In this document: positions 54,101 through 64,000 of the stretch, in pieces
Layout: every line of letters begins with the position of its first letter
How positions within the stretch are numbered: position 1 is the first letter of the stretch
Origin: Symbiodinium natans
Taxonomy: Eukaryota > Sar > Dinophyceae > Suessiales > Symbiodiniaceae
Reading direction: 5' to 3'
Assembly (NCBI GenBank): GCA_905221605.1
Contig: CAJNDS010002408.1
Coordinates: forward strand, 376,172-440,171
Length of the DNA stretch: 64,000 nucleotides
The notes under the pieces: model-generated
What the model saw: the letters and a program-made list of their open reading frames with translations, nothing else
Told to the model about the DNA's origin: nothing
Databases searched by the model: none
Translations under genes and position numbers: made by a program

Positions 54101-54522
54101 AAAACCTTAGCTGCTGGAGGTCCAGCTTGCGTATGTCTTTGTACATTATCTGGGGCGGGCGACGCAGAAGGGTGTTGCCATCGACCCAACCCCGACCGTA
54201 GCAGCATGCAGCGGCAGAGGGAGGCCTCAAAGAGCAGGAATGCCGGAATGCCTGTCTTGAGTCTGTAACCCCCATGCTTCCATGCTATACCATCGTAGCA
54301 GTGCCAAGAGTAGCTGAGTAGCCTTGTTGGCTATGGAAGTCAGACCCATTATGCAAATCATGGCCAATCTTTACTAAACTTTGCACCACATCGCAGCATG
54401 CTGATAATGGATAAGGCGAAGGGAAATGGTGACAGCGCACAGGACACTGGAAGGAAGGCACCAACGGCACTTTCCGCAATACATTTCTTTGTTGTTGTGC
54501 AGTGCCTTTGTGAAGTCGACTT
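51163..54522. other. No firm gene; poly-G at 52146-52169
   Basis: A 24-base G run lies at 52146-52169. A minus frame at 53520-52969 (183 codons) contains two Cys pairs (ICQKC; FCSQC) and could be a zinc-binding exon, but no family was recognised. The rest shows short frames only. Confidence 0.3.
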
Positions 54523-55068
54523 GTGTCGATGCCGCAGCCCTGCGGCTTGATGCGGCTTGGTGTCTTTATTCTCCTGACGCAATCATGGCGGAGTTCGAAC
54601 TTCCTGCTGTCCCTACCTGTGCACTCTCACAAGGACGATGCTCGTGATTTCTGGACGCTTGGACCAGTCGTACTGGCCAAGGTGCTTTATGTTGCTCTCG
54701 TCCGAATGAGGATGTATCTCTGTGTGTCTGTTTGGGCGGTTGACTTGGTACTGACGCTCCGGGTAGAAGGCCCGGACTACAAAACATCTGAGTGGATGAA
54801 ACCAAGGCGATTAACATGGAACACCACGGAAACAACCGCAGAGAGATTGGTTGCTTGGATGGGCTGCTGGGTGTACCTTGCATCTGGCTTCGTCAGGCCG
54901 TTTTTCAAAGCATGGCGAATTGTATTTGAGGTTGAGAAGCTCCAAACGATCGGCGGGGAAGGCCTTCATCTCCACCTAGACTTGACTGCTGAGGGTTTCG
55001 TGACGCTGACCTCGGGGAAGCTTGTCTGCCAGTGGGCTTGTACTTCAGGTCTCCTCCCTGCGGCTTAG
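54523..55068 (+). CDS. Exon-like 181-codon frame, possibly membrane-associated
   Basis: From about residue 40 the reading looks natural: DDARDFWTLGPVVLAKVLYV, a hydrophobic segment (MYLCVSVWAVDLVLTL), WNTTETTAERLVAWMGCWVY, GFVRPFFKAWRIVFEVEKLQ and HLHLDLTAEGFVTL. One or two hydrophobic stretches suggest membrane association. The start and 5' splice site are not fixed, because the ATG lies in sequence shared with other frames. No domain is recognised. Confidence 0.35.
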   Translation: MSMPQPCGLMRLGVFILLTQSWRSSNFLLSLPVHSHKDDARDFWTLGPVVLAKVLYVALVRMRMYLCVSVWAVDLVLTLRVEGPDYKTSEWMKPRRLTWNTTETTAERLVAWMGCWVYLASGFVRPFFKAWRIVFEVEKLQTIGGEGLHLHLDLTAEGFVTLTSGKLVCQWACTSGLLPAA

Positions 55069-55135
55069 AGTCTTGAGGCGTGTTGGAAGTGGATGTCTAC
55101 AAGTCTAGAGAGACATCAGTCTCATGGTTTGAGGT

Positions 55136-55327
55136 TCAGTGTTCGGAGTGTTCTAGTGAGGGTTTAGGGGCTTGGGTTTTCTTCATAGCTTCCATTGACT
55201 CCAAAGTAAATGCAGCAGAGTCCTGACCGTTGACGTATGCGACATGCTCGTTCAACGAGACTTCGGTGTCCACAGTAGGCCCTTGTGCAACTTGAAATTC
55301 AGTAGCCGAAAACGCAGCCTGTGCCAT
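55136..55327 (-). CDS. Small hydrophilic minus-strand frame
   Basis: 63 codons from an ATG (MAQAAFSATEFQVAQGPTVD, NEHVAYVNGQDSAAFTLES, EAMKKTQAPKPSLEHSEH) to a stop. The composition is natural and acidic to neutral. It could be a small protein or terminal exon. The start is uncertain and no family is recognised. Confidence 0.3.
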   Translation of the reverse strand: MAQAAFSATEFQVAQGPTVDTEVSLNEHVAYVNGQDSAAFTLESMEAMKKTQAPKPSLEHSEH

Positions 55328-56409
55328 ATCTCAAGCGGCCAGCAGGTCTCAAAGGTCCTGCCCCAAGTTCCTGAACTGAGAGTGGCAACCAACATGCAAG
55401 ACTAAGTTGAGCATGCCAGACTGGGGCTGCCAGTTCTTAAACGGAAGAGCCATCGAACAATGCTGTACAACGCTTGCAGTCATGACCAAGGAAAGATTTC
55501 CTTCAACTAGAAGAGGTTCCTGGAGACTCGACCTTCGTTCGATGGGAGGCTGGAGTCTTTCCATCGTTCGCCAACCCACAGCAACAGCGAATGCGGAGCG
55601 GACGTGGTGCGATTGTTCTCTCTGTGAAGGACCTTGCCGGACACTTGCATGGAAATCTCGCTAGCCTCTTGGCAAGGCCCAGGAAATTCCCTTTCAAAGC
55701 AGGTTTCTTACACATGTTCTTGGACGCAGAACTCTGGCCGCTCATCGGATGTTCCTTGTAAGCACACTCACCACTGCGTGCATCAGAACAAACTGGCCCG
55801 TGTGAAGCTTTCGTGGCCACAGTCTCAAGTGCATAAGACCTACGGCAAATCCAGGAATGTAGCTGGTCAGTTTCTCATCCACAGGCCTACGAGTCAGAAG
55901 CCAGCCTGCGAGTCAAAACTACGAGTCATAGCCCAGCCGCAAACCAGCGCAGATCAGAAAGAACGAGTCAGAAACTGAACGCATGGAACCAGGGATCATC
56001 AGAACTGCGCATCAGAAGCCAGGGCGAATCAGAAATTGTGCATCAGAAGATTGGGGTCGCGGGGTGGGCGGGGTTAACATTGTCTGGAAAGTTCCCGGTT
56101 CCGAATCAGCCGCCTCCTGGTGTGCGAATTTTTCCTGTCCTGGCTTCCGATCTTTGGTTGACCAGCTTTCATTGGCCGTCTCAGCACGCACAACGAAATG
56201 CAGAAGGTCCAGCCTGATCCCAAGAGCTAAGTTTCCCTTGCAGCAATTCTCGACCCCAGACAGGTCCAAACAACTGGACACCGCAAATTCGACAGGGGTT
56301 ACAGTGGCAGCGCCAGGTGAAGAAGTGATCAGGGTGCCGTTCTGAATAAGTAACGCACCGTTTTCTTTCGAAACGGGTGCCCTCGATTTTTCACTTTCAT
56401 GGCTTAACG
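55328..56409. other. No firm gene; ATCAGAA-type short repeats near 55880-56050
   Basis: GAGTCAGAA, GATCAGAA and CATCAGAAG recur about ten times. Short frames only; none with domain or splice support. Confidence 0.35.
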
Positions 56410-56875
56410 ATGGCGTCGTGTCCTTGTGTCTTCGTCTTCTTGTCGTGTCCTCGTGTCGTCTCTTCGTGTCATGTCTTCGTGTCGTGTCTTCGTGTCGTGT
56501 CCTCGTGTCTTCGTCTTCGTATCGTGTCCTCGTGTCGTGTCCTCGTTCTTCGTGTCATGTCCTCGTGTCTTCGTCTTCTTGTCGTGTCCTCGTGTCGTGT
56601 GCTCGTGTCGTCTCTTCGTGTCGTGTCCTCGTTCTTCGTGTCATGTCCTCGTGTCGTGTCCCCGTGTCGTCTCTCGTCTCTCCGTGTCCTATCTTCATGT
56701 CGTGTCTTCGTGTCCCATCATTTTGTCATGTTCTGTCTTTGTGTCGTGTTCTTGTGTCGTGTCTTTGTTTCGTGCCTTCGTCTTCGTGTCGGCTCCTCGT
56801 GTCGTGTCCTCGTGTCGGGTCCTTCTGTCGTGTCCTCGTATCTTCACGTTGTCTCCGTCTTGCTGAACTTGGTGA
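56410..56875. repeat. TCGTGTC-based minisatellite
   Basis: About 465 bp of alternating TCGTGTC, CTCGTGTC, TTCGTGTC and TTCGTCTTC units forming a higher-order 12-15 bp repeat. The open frames of 146-188 codons (CRVLVSSSS-type) across all three plus frames are repeat artefacts. Confidence 0.95.
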
Positions 56876-57447
56876 CATGTGTCTGCCTTTTTTTCTTTCT
56901 GTCCGAGGGTTGGGGGGACACGAAGAGAGTTCCTGTTTCGTAATCATGAGCTGATCTCAACTCTTTCCAGTATAGCTTATCTGGCCTTTGCTTGCTGTTT
57001 GGGCTTGCCGTGGACCTAATCTAAGCTGGCATTGCTCGACTTCCCAGTCGCGCTTCATACCTAGATCCTTGCATCCGAGGCTACCGTCCGGATTCTCGGC
57101 CAGCTGTTCGTGTCAAGAGCAAAGGAAATAAAGGGAATTGTAGGAGAGAAGAGTGCTGCCGAGGACTTAGCTCTTGACCTTGAGCTGGCACCATTTCTGG
57201 CAGGCCGCACCTCGACCGCAGAGGCCTCTTGACAGCCTTAATCTTTGTATCCTCCTTGCCTCTGGTATCTTGTTGCTAGAGTTCAGGGTGCTAGCCCAAC
57301 ATGTGGAGGAGTTTGGCTCCGGTAAACAGGTTTTTCTTGTCACAGAGTTTTCCACACATCTGTGTTGGGATCTTACCACCATGCCCTGAGCACCCCAAGA
57401 ATGTCCAAGAGTTGCTGGAACCGTAAGAATGCCCCAGAATTGCTCAG
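56876..57447. other. No gene recognised
   Basis: Short frames only; it may be an upstream intron of the exons that start at 57448. Confidence 0.3.
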
Positions 57448-57971
57448 GTGGGTTTATTCCTGTTGGTATCTCCAACGAGCAAATTGTGGCGATTCCTGCC
57501 CCTCTCAGTGCGGCGAGTTTGGACTCGCTTGCAGAACTTCAGGCTGCATGTGATGGTCCTTTGGCAAAAGCACTTGGACCATGTCGGACTTGGTCAAGCT
57601 GCGTGGAAGCCGCGAAGCGAAGGTCCACTATCCGGATGATTGGCAGCCGAGCTTCTGGCGAAGGAGTGGCGGCATAGTTGTGAACACAAGAGGTTGTGCA
57701 CTCTGAGCACCTTGTCCAGGCACCTGGGCAGTAGCTATCCCGCCCTCGGCGGCATCCACTGGTGCGGAGCAGTGCCCCCCGCTCTAAACGTTCAATAGGC
57801 CTTTGTTTAGCTTCTTGCTTCGGTTTTCAGCGACGTTTAGGGTATTTTAGGGTTCTTGTTTGGGCTCGTGTCGGGGTTGGGCAACAGCTGCTGAGCAGCT
57901 GCAGGAACCGCTTCCCGGCTCTGAATCCTTGGCTGGCAGAACGGCGTCCATGGGACACCTACTTCAACAAG
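57448..57971 (+). CDS. Two exons of an unrecognised gene
   Basis: Exon 57448-57542 follows AATTGCTCAG. It reads GFIPVGISNEQIVAIPAPL then SAASLDSLAELQ and ends at a GC donor. Exon 57905-57971 follows AGCTGCAG, reads NRFPALNPWLAERRPWDTYF and NK, and ends at a GTGAGG donor. Both sit on the same strand 360 bases apart. Their direct joining is not proven, and an exon between them is possible. A TTTAGGG-like pair (57835-57855) lies in the intron. No family is recognised with confidence. Confidence 0.45.
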
Positions 57972-59490
57972 GTGAGGGAACATGAGGGAACTCTGCCACG
58001 ATGGGCTCCTATCATTCTATTCTGCTCCTATATGTTATTTGCCAAAACTACGGTGCTCTGACATGCGCTGGCCTGCTGATGTTGTGTTGAGCGAAGCGCA
58101 GTCAAAGCGTAGGTGTTTGCGATGATCGCCATTGCGGAGCACCAGCGTTACAGGTCAGGGGTACGGGAACAGATGTAGAACCAGATTCCAGAACGAGACG
58201 CGTGTGAAGTTTGCGTCCGTCGGCTGTTGCACACCCCAGAGCCAGGTGGATCCTCTCAGTGGATGATGACGTGATCCTGCCACCATTTGCTTTGATGTCC
58301 ATGTTGCTCGGCAGCAGTTCGAGAGCTTGAAGCCCACTGACCTTTCCTCATCGCCAATTCGCTGCCTCATGCAGCCAGGTTAAGCATTGGGCAGAGAGCA
58401 GACGAGGCCAACTGTTTTGCCGCGCTGCCACTAACGCAGATGCTGGGACGACACACAGTACAGTAAGTAGAGCTGTAGAAAGCAAAGTGTCAAGCTTGAA
58501 GAACATGTGCCCGAGGAATGGCATCCCGGCTACCGAACTATTTGCCACCATGTGGATGCAGCTTGAGGACAGGATGAGGCTTCGTGTTGCTTCCAAGAAA
58601 GTCTTGTGGACAGTCTCTGAGTCTTCTTGCTTTTCCCGGCTGACTGAACGGTGAGGCTCTTCAGATGCTTCTCTGACTGCTCGGGGCACTTTTGCAATGA
58701 AAATGGATGCTGGCTCTGATTCAGTTCTTCACCTGGGTCCGAAACGGTGGTGCATCCCTAAACACTTTCGGAATCCTGAAGTCCATTCCTGTACGTAGTC
58801 CCAGTATAATCCCCAGGTATGAACCGCCTTGAAGTGGGCCTTTGTCATCCATCTGCATCTCTCTTTGGTGGTGAAACCCGAATTTCAATTCCTGGGCCCA
58901 AGCTTCCCTGCGTTAAACGGGACGTGCTGCAACTCAGGAAGTCTGATGACCTTGTGCCGGCCAAACGGGTCCCGCCAAAGCACATCGTTCGTTGAAGTAC
59001 CGGATCCTGACCCGCAAGTTGCACGTCTTTCAGCCCACCATTCTGGGTGCTCAGTGAAAGGAAGGTGATAGCTGGACTCTGCCCAGTCTGCACGACGTCG
59101 TACTTGCTGCATGGCGCCCCATGTGACGATGCACGTTAGCCATCGTTTGCCCTTTGCGTCAAAGCTAAATCTGGCAGGGGCTAAATCTTCAAGGGCAGTT
59201 GAGGCAGTTGAGGCATCGAGGGCAAACCTGTGCTAGAGGATCCTGCTACAGCAGGTCGTGTTAGTGCAGTGTTTTTTCAGCATCATCGTGGCATCAGCAA
59301 GGACCCTTGGAATGAAATGGAGTGGTACCGAACGCTATCAGAACAGTTCGAAATGCGCTGGTGCCTCGTCGCTATGACATGCCATTACGGGTGTTGATAC
59401 TTGTAAGAAGGCAGAGCGGTTCGTGTTGTCACAATGATCAGTAGTCTCATCAAGAGAGCGGGTGCACGGAGTGCGTGAGCCAGCAGCTTC
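57972..59490. other. No firm gene; exon-like pieces near 58905-59065 (+)
   Basis: Two overlapping plus frames read VKRDVLQLRKSDDLVPAKRV (about 58910-58990) and KYRILTRKLHVFQPTILGAQ (about 58996-59055). They look like one protein interrupted by a frameshift or short intron. Not recognised. Confidence 0.3.
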
Positions 59491-59970
59491 GCAAGAAGGT
59501 GGAAGAACCACCCGGTGGCCATGAATCAGACCTGCATGCTCCAGGCCCTTGAGAAGGGCTTGAAGGAGCCGTTGTACTGCTCATCGTCACGACTTTCCAT
59601 GACTTTTTATGGAGAGCAGCTTGTGTATTACGTGTCCAAAGGAGCTCCCCTTGTACTGGTTTGCAGATTTCTTTGACTCGCAGCAGCTGATTGTCGACGA
59701 CAGATTCAGCTACCCGTATTTTGCCAACAACGTCTTCTTGATCCGCACGGACAAGTACCGTGAGGCAGGCACTCAACATGAGCGATCCTTATACAACACT
59801 TCCACGCCTGACTGCAGAGTGTGTGCGTTTGGTTGCAGGTCATCCAGCACAGCAAGTGCTGCTTTCGTACTGACGAGGTGACAATGAATGTCCTGCGGCA
59901 TGAGCAGTAGCTTGGCTTCACAGAAGGCAAGCAGTACATGGCAGCATTACATGTGACATCATGTGACTAA
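59491..59970 (+). pseudogene. Exons of an unrecognised gene, possibly interrupted
   Basis: Pieces in order: RRWKNHPVAMNQTCMLQALE (59495-59570), DFFDSQQLIVDDRFSYPYFA with NNVFLIRTDKYREAGTQHER (59665-59785), and, after TTTGGTTGCAG, VIQHSKCCFRTDEVTMNVLR (59839-59900). The third piece meets a TAG at about 59911 and then continues in the same frame as LGFTEGKQYMAALHV. The TAG could be the start of a GT intron (GTAGC) or a nonsense change. The middle piece looks like a real globular exon. No family is assigned. Confidence 0.4.
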
Positions 59971-60557
59971 GACTCGGGCCATGCTTGTGCGTCTCTCAGG
60001 CGATCCAACCTTTGCTTTGTTCGGGAATCCTTTGGCATCCACCCAGCCTGGGGCAACTTCGGACAGGAGCACTTGTCTTGACTATTGTTGACTACTCCAT
60101 GCTTTCTTTGGAGTGAGACTGTCACCTGTCGCGCAAACCCAAGCCATGCTCGACACACATATTGCACGAGGGGCTCGGTTCTCTGTGCTTCTGTCTTGCG
60201 TGTCGCCATCTCCAGTTTTCGCCTCCTTCCGTTCCCTCGTGTTTGCAAGGCGAGACACAGGGAGCTTCCAGTATGCTTCCTTTGCTCTTCCGTGCGACCT
60301 TACACGCTGTATGCAATGTTTTTTATGAGATGCGGGATGCCAAAAACACTTTGGCCAAATGACACGGCCCACACTGGGAGAGTCCTGGAAGAGTGCTAGG
60401 AGCGCCTACTAGGGGTCGCTGAGGGGTACGGAGGCCCAGGTGGCTCGGGGGTGCGAAGTTGCAAGATCGTTGTAGGCAAGCCTCAGACCCGAAGGCTACC
60501 ACGGCGTAGCTAATGTGGCAAACATTTGATCCGCGATTAGTTTGCTAGGAGTTTTTT
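59971..60557. other. No gene recognised
   Basis: Overlapping short frames on both strands (for example 60122-60316) with no supporting signal. Confidence 0.35.
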
Positions 60558-60755
60558 TTGGTAAAATCTGTCATTTTGGGGCTAATGTGGGTTCCCCTAG
60601 CTAGGCAGCCACACAATAGAACCCGACTCCCTTCCATTTGGGTGGTCGTGGCGCCCAGAAAAAGTTAAATCAAACTTAAGGGTGCTGGTAAAATCTTTTG
60701 GGGCTTATGCGGAGTTCGCCCCCAAGATGCGGCGGCCACACGACGGAACAGACCC
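60558..60755. repeat. Diverged direct duplication of about 68 bp
   Basis: GGTAAAATCTGTCATTTTGGGGCT ... CAGCCACACAATAGAAC at about 60560-60627 matches GGTAAAATCTTTTGGGGCT ... CGGCCACACGACGGAAC at 60687-60752. They are separated by 60 bp, suggesting two old copies of one repeat. Confidence 0.65.
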
Positions 60756-61140
60756 CCTGGGTAGAATATTGGGGTTCAGGCTGTGGGCATTGCAGCGGCT
60801 GCGGAGCAAAGCGACCCCCATGAGTCCTGAAGCCTCTGCGCGAACGTGCCTCCCGTAAATACGGACGTAGGTTTATCGTTAAAGCCCCTTTCTCACCCAA
60901 AAGGCTTACATGCACACAACCATATTCTATCTATGGGGTCGGGAAGCCAGGCATATTCTATGTACATTGTCGGGAAACAACCCATATATCCGCCAACAAA
61001 CTATGTTCGATCTACTTAAGCCGATCGGTTTGGACCACTTTGTCTCCCGAGTTTTGAGTAGTCAGGCCATGTCCTGTCTCAAGATATCTGAGCCATCTGA
61101 AGATCACTAGAGTCCCCACTGACAGGCTCGATGAAAACAG
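60756..61140. other. No gene recognised; probable intron upstream of 61141
   Basis: Only short frames. It ends in ATGAAAACAG, a plausible acceptor. Confidence 0.3.
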
Positions 61141-62180
61141 GTCGTCAAGGGTGTGTCGAATCGCTATTGCGCCAACTGGTGTAACGAGTGCATTCAAGAA
61201 TCACTTAAGCGGAGCTGTCGGTCAGGACATCAAGCATTCTGCAGAGGAGGAGACGATCTCATGGCTGAAAAGGATGGCTGCACCGGTCTTCAACACATTG
61301 GGCGTGTGACTTTTGCAGGTCTCGCCGAACAACTAAGCTTGGGACTTACGCAACCTCGAGCCATCTCGAGCCAGACCAAGCTGGTGTGAGAGCATCAACA
61401 GCCTGGCGGCCCCGTGCTTGCTTCAGCAAGTGCAGCAAGTGGTCCCACAAACATCACGAGCTAGCTACTCGATGGTGAACGAGATGATGCAGTGTGCGTC
61501 CCTGCGCGCAAAGATGACGACGAGGATGAGGTGCTGCATGGTGTTTCGGCTCCTTGCAGAGATCGGTACACAGAGTTGCGTGCTGTGCGGCTACAGAACT
61601 GCAGCCGACCATCTTAACACGCCGACTTGGTCGCGGTCACGTTTGTGGCATCGGGATCTACTACATGGTCTACACCCGGGTCTGTGTTGCGACGGAGATC
61701 TTGCCAATTAAGTAGTAAGTAGAATCAGCAATGTTGAGTCTTTGTCGGTTGACCGCGGAGCAGCTCGGGGCCGGCGGGAACCAGAATGCACGACGCGTGA
61801 TCAAGCGCGTTGCAATGCGATGAGACAACAGTGACTGCCGCGCCGTGATCGCAAGCTGAAGCTGGACAGTCCCATCACCTGCGTTGCTCGACTTGAACTT
61901 GCTCGAACAAGCTGAGGCCGCTTAAAAATGCTTAAAACAGAAGTTCAGCCGGCAGAGCAGAGCATTCTCCCAAGACAAGCTTCCCATACCTGGGGTTGGC
62001 TAATGCCGTGAAAGTTGTGTCCCAGCAGGTAGTACCGCATGCAGAAATTCCCGAAATACGCAAAGCGATGTCAGAGCACCTAAGTCAAGTGCTGTCAAGT
62101 GCGGCCGCAATGGCATCGTCGGTCATGGGCACAAGCAGAGTAGAAGGTCAGCCTCCATCGGCAAGTGATAGCGATATACC
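61141..62180 (+). CDS. Multi-exon gene of unknown function (two exons seen)
   Basis: The exon from 61141 reads RVCRIAIAPTGVTSAFKNHL, SGAVGQDIKHSAEEETISWL and KRMAAPVFNTLG, ending near 61313 before a stop. A second exon from 62029, after CCCAGCAG, reads VVPHAEIPEIRKAMSEHLSQ, VLSSAAAMASSVMGTSRVEG and QPPSASDSDIP, with its 3' end near 62180 uncertain. Between them 61440-61515 (ASYSMVNEMMQCASLRAK) may add another exon. Both main pieces are helical and natural-looking. The family is not recognised. Confidence 0.45.
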
Positions 62181-63425
62181 GTCAGTCTCCCTGACAGTGT
62201 TTATGGTGCACTGGAAATCTTCTGCTCGAAATCTTTGCGTGCCAGAAATTTCCAGAGGAAGAGCTCTGATGAACTCGGGTCACCAGGCGCTTTGACGCTT
62301 TCTGCAGGGGAGTTCGCGCCTAACAGAGTGAGATCCTCAGCTGATGTACAGACGCTCTTCTCCACGAGCGTTTACACAACAGTCGCACATCTTCCTCTGC
62401 ACAGTGTGAGGCATGGCAGAGAATCACCGCAGGTCGGACTTGAACCCACGAACCTGATCCAAAGACTGTGCCAGTGCGAGTTTTAGCACGAAATTGCTGG
62501 AAGAGCTATACCCCCAAGTGCTTTGTTCGTTTACGCGAGAAGCAAGAACTCTGAAGCTCGAAGCCAGACTTCGGAGCCCAAAGGCCCAAACCCACAGTTC
62601 CAAGGCGCTGGGTTCACCAGTGTCGCTTCAACTCCTCGGGCTTTTCCTCATCGGTGCTGCGCTCGGCAAAGTGTGGGGTTTGTTCACTGTTTGTTCGCTT
62701 CAAGTGTGCTTGTAAATGAAGTGGCCCCCTCAAGTTGCTTCTGTAATCTAGATCGAGCAGATGAAACAGAAAGTGCATTGCATACTGTGCAGGCTTTGCC
62801 GGGTTCCTGACACTTTGGCTGCGCGCGCCTTAGGCATGACCACAAGGACGGATTCCCAACGGAAAATGTTGCGTCAAGCAAGCCCCAAGAAAAGTTTTCA
62901 CATTCTGCAGCTTGTCTTCGCCGTTCCGATGTACGCGTATGTTGCGTGTTGTGATTCGCCATGACGCTGGACTTCGCTGTTTGAAGAATCGTCGTTGATG
63001 AGTTCCAGTGGCAGGTTTCTTTTTCCTGAGGAAAGCTGTTCCTGTGATAGGCTGTGGAGCGAACTCGTTTTCTGGCAAAGGGCAGGTTGAATCTTCCAAG
63101 CTTTCAGTTTTCTTCCCTCGGCAGAGGCTGAATCTGACCACTGTCAAAGAGACCGGGACGGTGCTTGTGCGCATCGTCGTGGTGGGCCTGGCCAGTTGCC
63201 ATCTAATGTGGCGTATTGTTCAGAAATCGAGGTCCAGAGAGTGCTGCCGCTGCCACGGTCCTAAATGTGGTCCATTGGCAGGTGGTGGCAATCAGCCAGG
63301 TGTTGATGGTTGGCCACTTACATGAGCCTCACTGAATATTCGAAGTGCGTGGAAACCTTTCTAGCCTGCAGGTCTACACTGACGACATATGGCCGGGATA
63401 AGATTCCACAAGGCTGGCATTTAGA
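62181..63425. other. No firm gene; weak frames
   Basis: Plus frames at 62494-62715 (ends in a hydrophobic segment, LQLLGLFLIGAALGKVWGL) and 63008-63325 (contains ECCRCHGPKCG) are the best candidates, unsupported by splice sites. A tRNA-like fragment on the minus strand near 62430-62460 is discussed under rejected items. Confidence 0.3.
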
Positions 63426-63469
63426 TCTTATTGACCGATAGGAAACGTTCGCCCAACATGGGTTATCGT

Positions 63470-64000
63470 CTCACTACCTATCGCTCAGATTAAATGATGA
63501 ATCATAACCGATTTGATTTGTTTATTGGGTATTATTCACATTTTTTTTGATGACGACAAACAATTTGGAACAAATGTTTAGTGCCAATTCATTACCTCCT
63601 TTCTGTAAATATATATTATTGATGATATTGTTTTTCATTTGGTAGGATGATGAATAATTTTGTAATTATTATATTGGGGATGAGAGAATAAAGGAGCGTA
63701 TATATAGAAAAATCCTAAATTAATTAAAAATGGAATATAATTAATGATTGGTAATTTTTTGATTAAAAAGATAATTAAATGAAGGGAAATTCAATACGAG
63801 AATGAAGGTCATCTTATACTAAGAAATTTCTTCTAGGTTATGAAATTATTTTTAATTTGGACATCATTTATTTAGATATTTTTTTTTTACTAATTAAAAA
63901 GGATATTAGGAAGGAACCCATTAATATTAGTCGGGAAATTTTTATTCGCTTTCGTGGCGATATTGGATATATTTATATAAGTGTTGCTGTAATGCAAATG
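63470..64000. other. Abrupt AT-rich segment at window end
   Basis: From about 63470 the base composition drops to roughly a quarter G+C (for example ATTAATTAAAAATGGAATAT), unlike anything else in the window. A frame open from about 63800 to the end reads LIKKDIRKEPINISREIFIR and then GDIGYIYISVAV, which could be a coding start of AT-rich DNA or chance. It may be an AT-rich mobile element, organelle-derived DNA, foreign DNA or an assembly join. The window ends before this can be resolved. Confidence 0.6.

Noticed and set aside
56377-56954. Cys/Ser/Val-rich frames of 146-188 codons
   Set aside because: All three plus frames are open because the TCGTGTC minisatellite lacks stops; no unique protein sequence.
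62405-62480. Minus-strand GGGTTCAAGTCC resembling a tRNA T-loop
   Set aside because: The T-stem has a mismatch, no acceptor partner and no anticodon stem; at best a decayed tRNA-derived fragment.

Overview
This window looks like nuclear DNA of a dinoflagellate, most likely of the Symbiodiniaceae type. The taxon is inferred, not proven. The sequence shows coding DNA split into very short exons (17-150 nt) whose introns mostly start with GC, one with GA and two with GT, and almost always end AG followed by G. It also holds many simple repeats, TTTAGGG-like interstitial blocks, and degenerate retroelement polyproteins of a kind I associate with dinoflagellates. I see no operon, CRISPR array, rRNA or convincing tRNA.

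Region 1-4660 holds two possible exons of an unrecognised gene, a minisatellite, a 650-bp mirrored trinucleotide microsatellite and a degenerate repeat family. Region 4665-15676 is the most interesting part: an 11-kb tyrosine-recombinase (YR) retroelement. Its broken open frames encode, in order, a Lys/Arg-Ser-rich protein, a coiled-coil protein, a tyrosine recombinase, a small zinc-binding protein, a Gag-like helical protein with a CCCH zinc finger, a C5-type DNA methyltransferase-like domain, reverse transcriptase and RNase H. The ends form a split direct repeat (A1 ... B1-A2 ... B2): A1 and A2 are identical over 148 bp and B1 and B2 differ at 1 of 262 bp. A second, antisense RT/RNase H relic follows at 15.9-17.1 kb.

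Three host genes can be read exon by exon, all on the + strand. One is an EF-hand calcium-binding protein (28094-32670), with a 2.9-kb intron holding a telomere-like block, a foldback element and a 580-bp palindrome. The second is a pepsin-type (A1) aspartic protease (39302-43179) with both catalytic Asp motifs. The third is an alpha/beta hydrolase of the esterase type (47419-48196) with oxyanion and nucleophile motifs. Their exon phases fit exactly across the proposed non-canonical introns, which supports both the gene calls and the splice sites.

Other stretches (24.7-25.2, 45.6-46.1, 49.6-51.2, 54.5-55.3, 57.4-58.0, 59.5-60.0 and 61.1-62.2 kb) hold exon-like frames of proteins I do not recognise. 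The rest is largely intergenic or intronic DNA with micro- and minisatellites. The last 550 bases turn abruptly AT-rich and may have a different origin.
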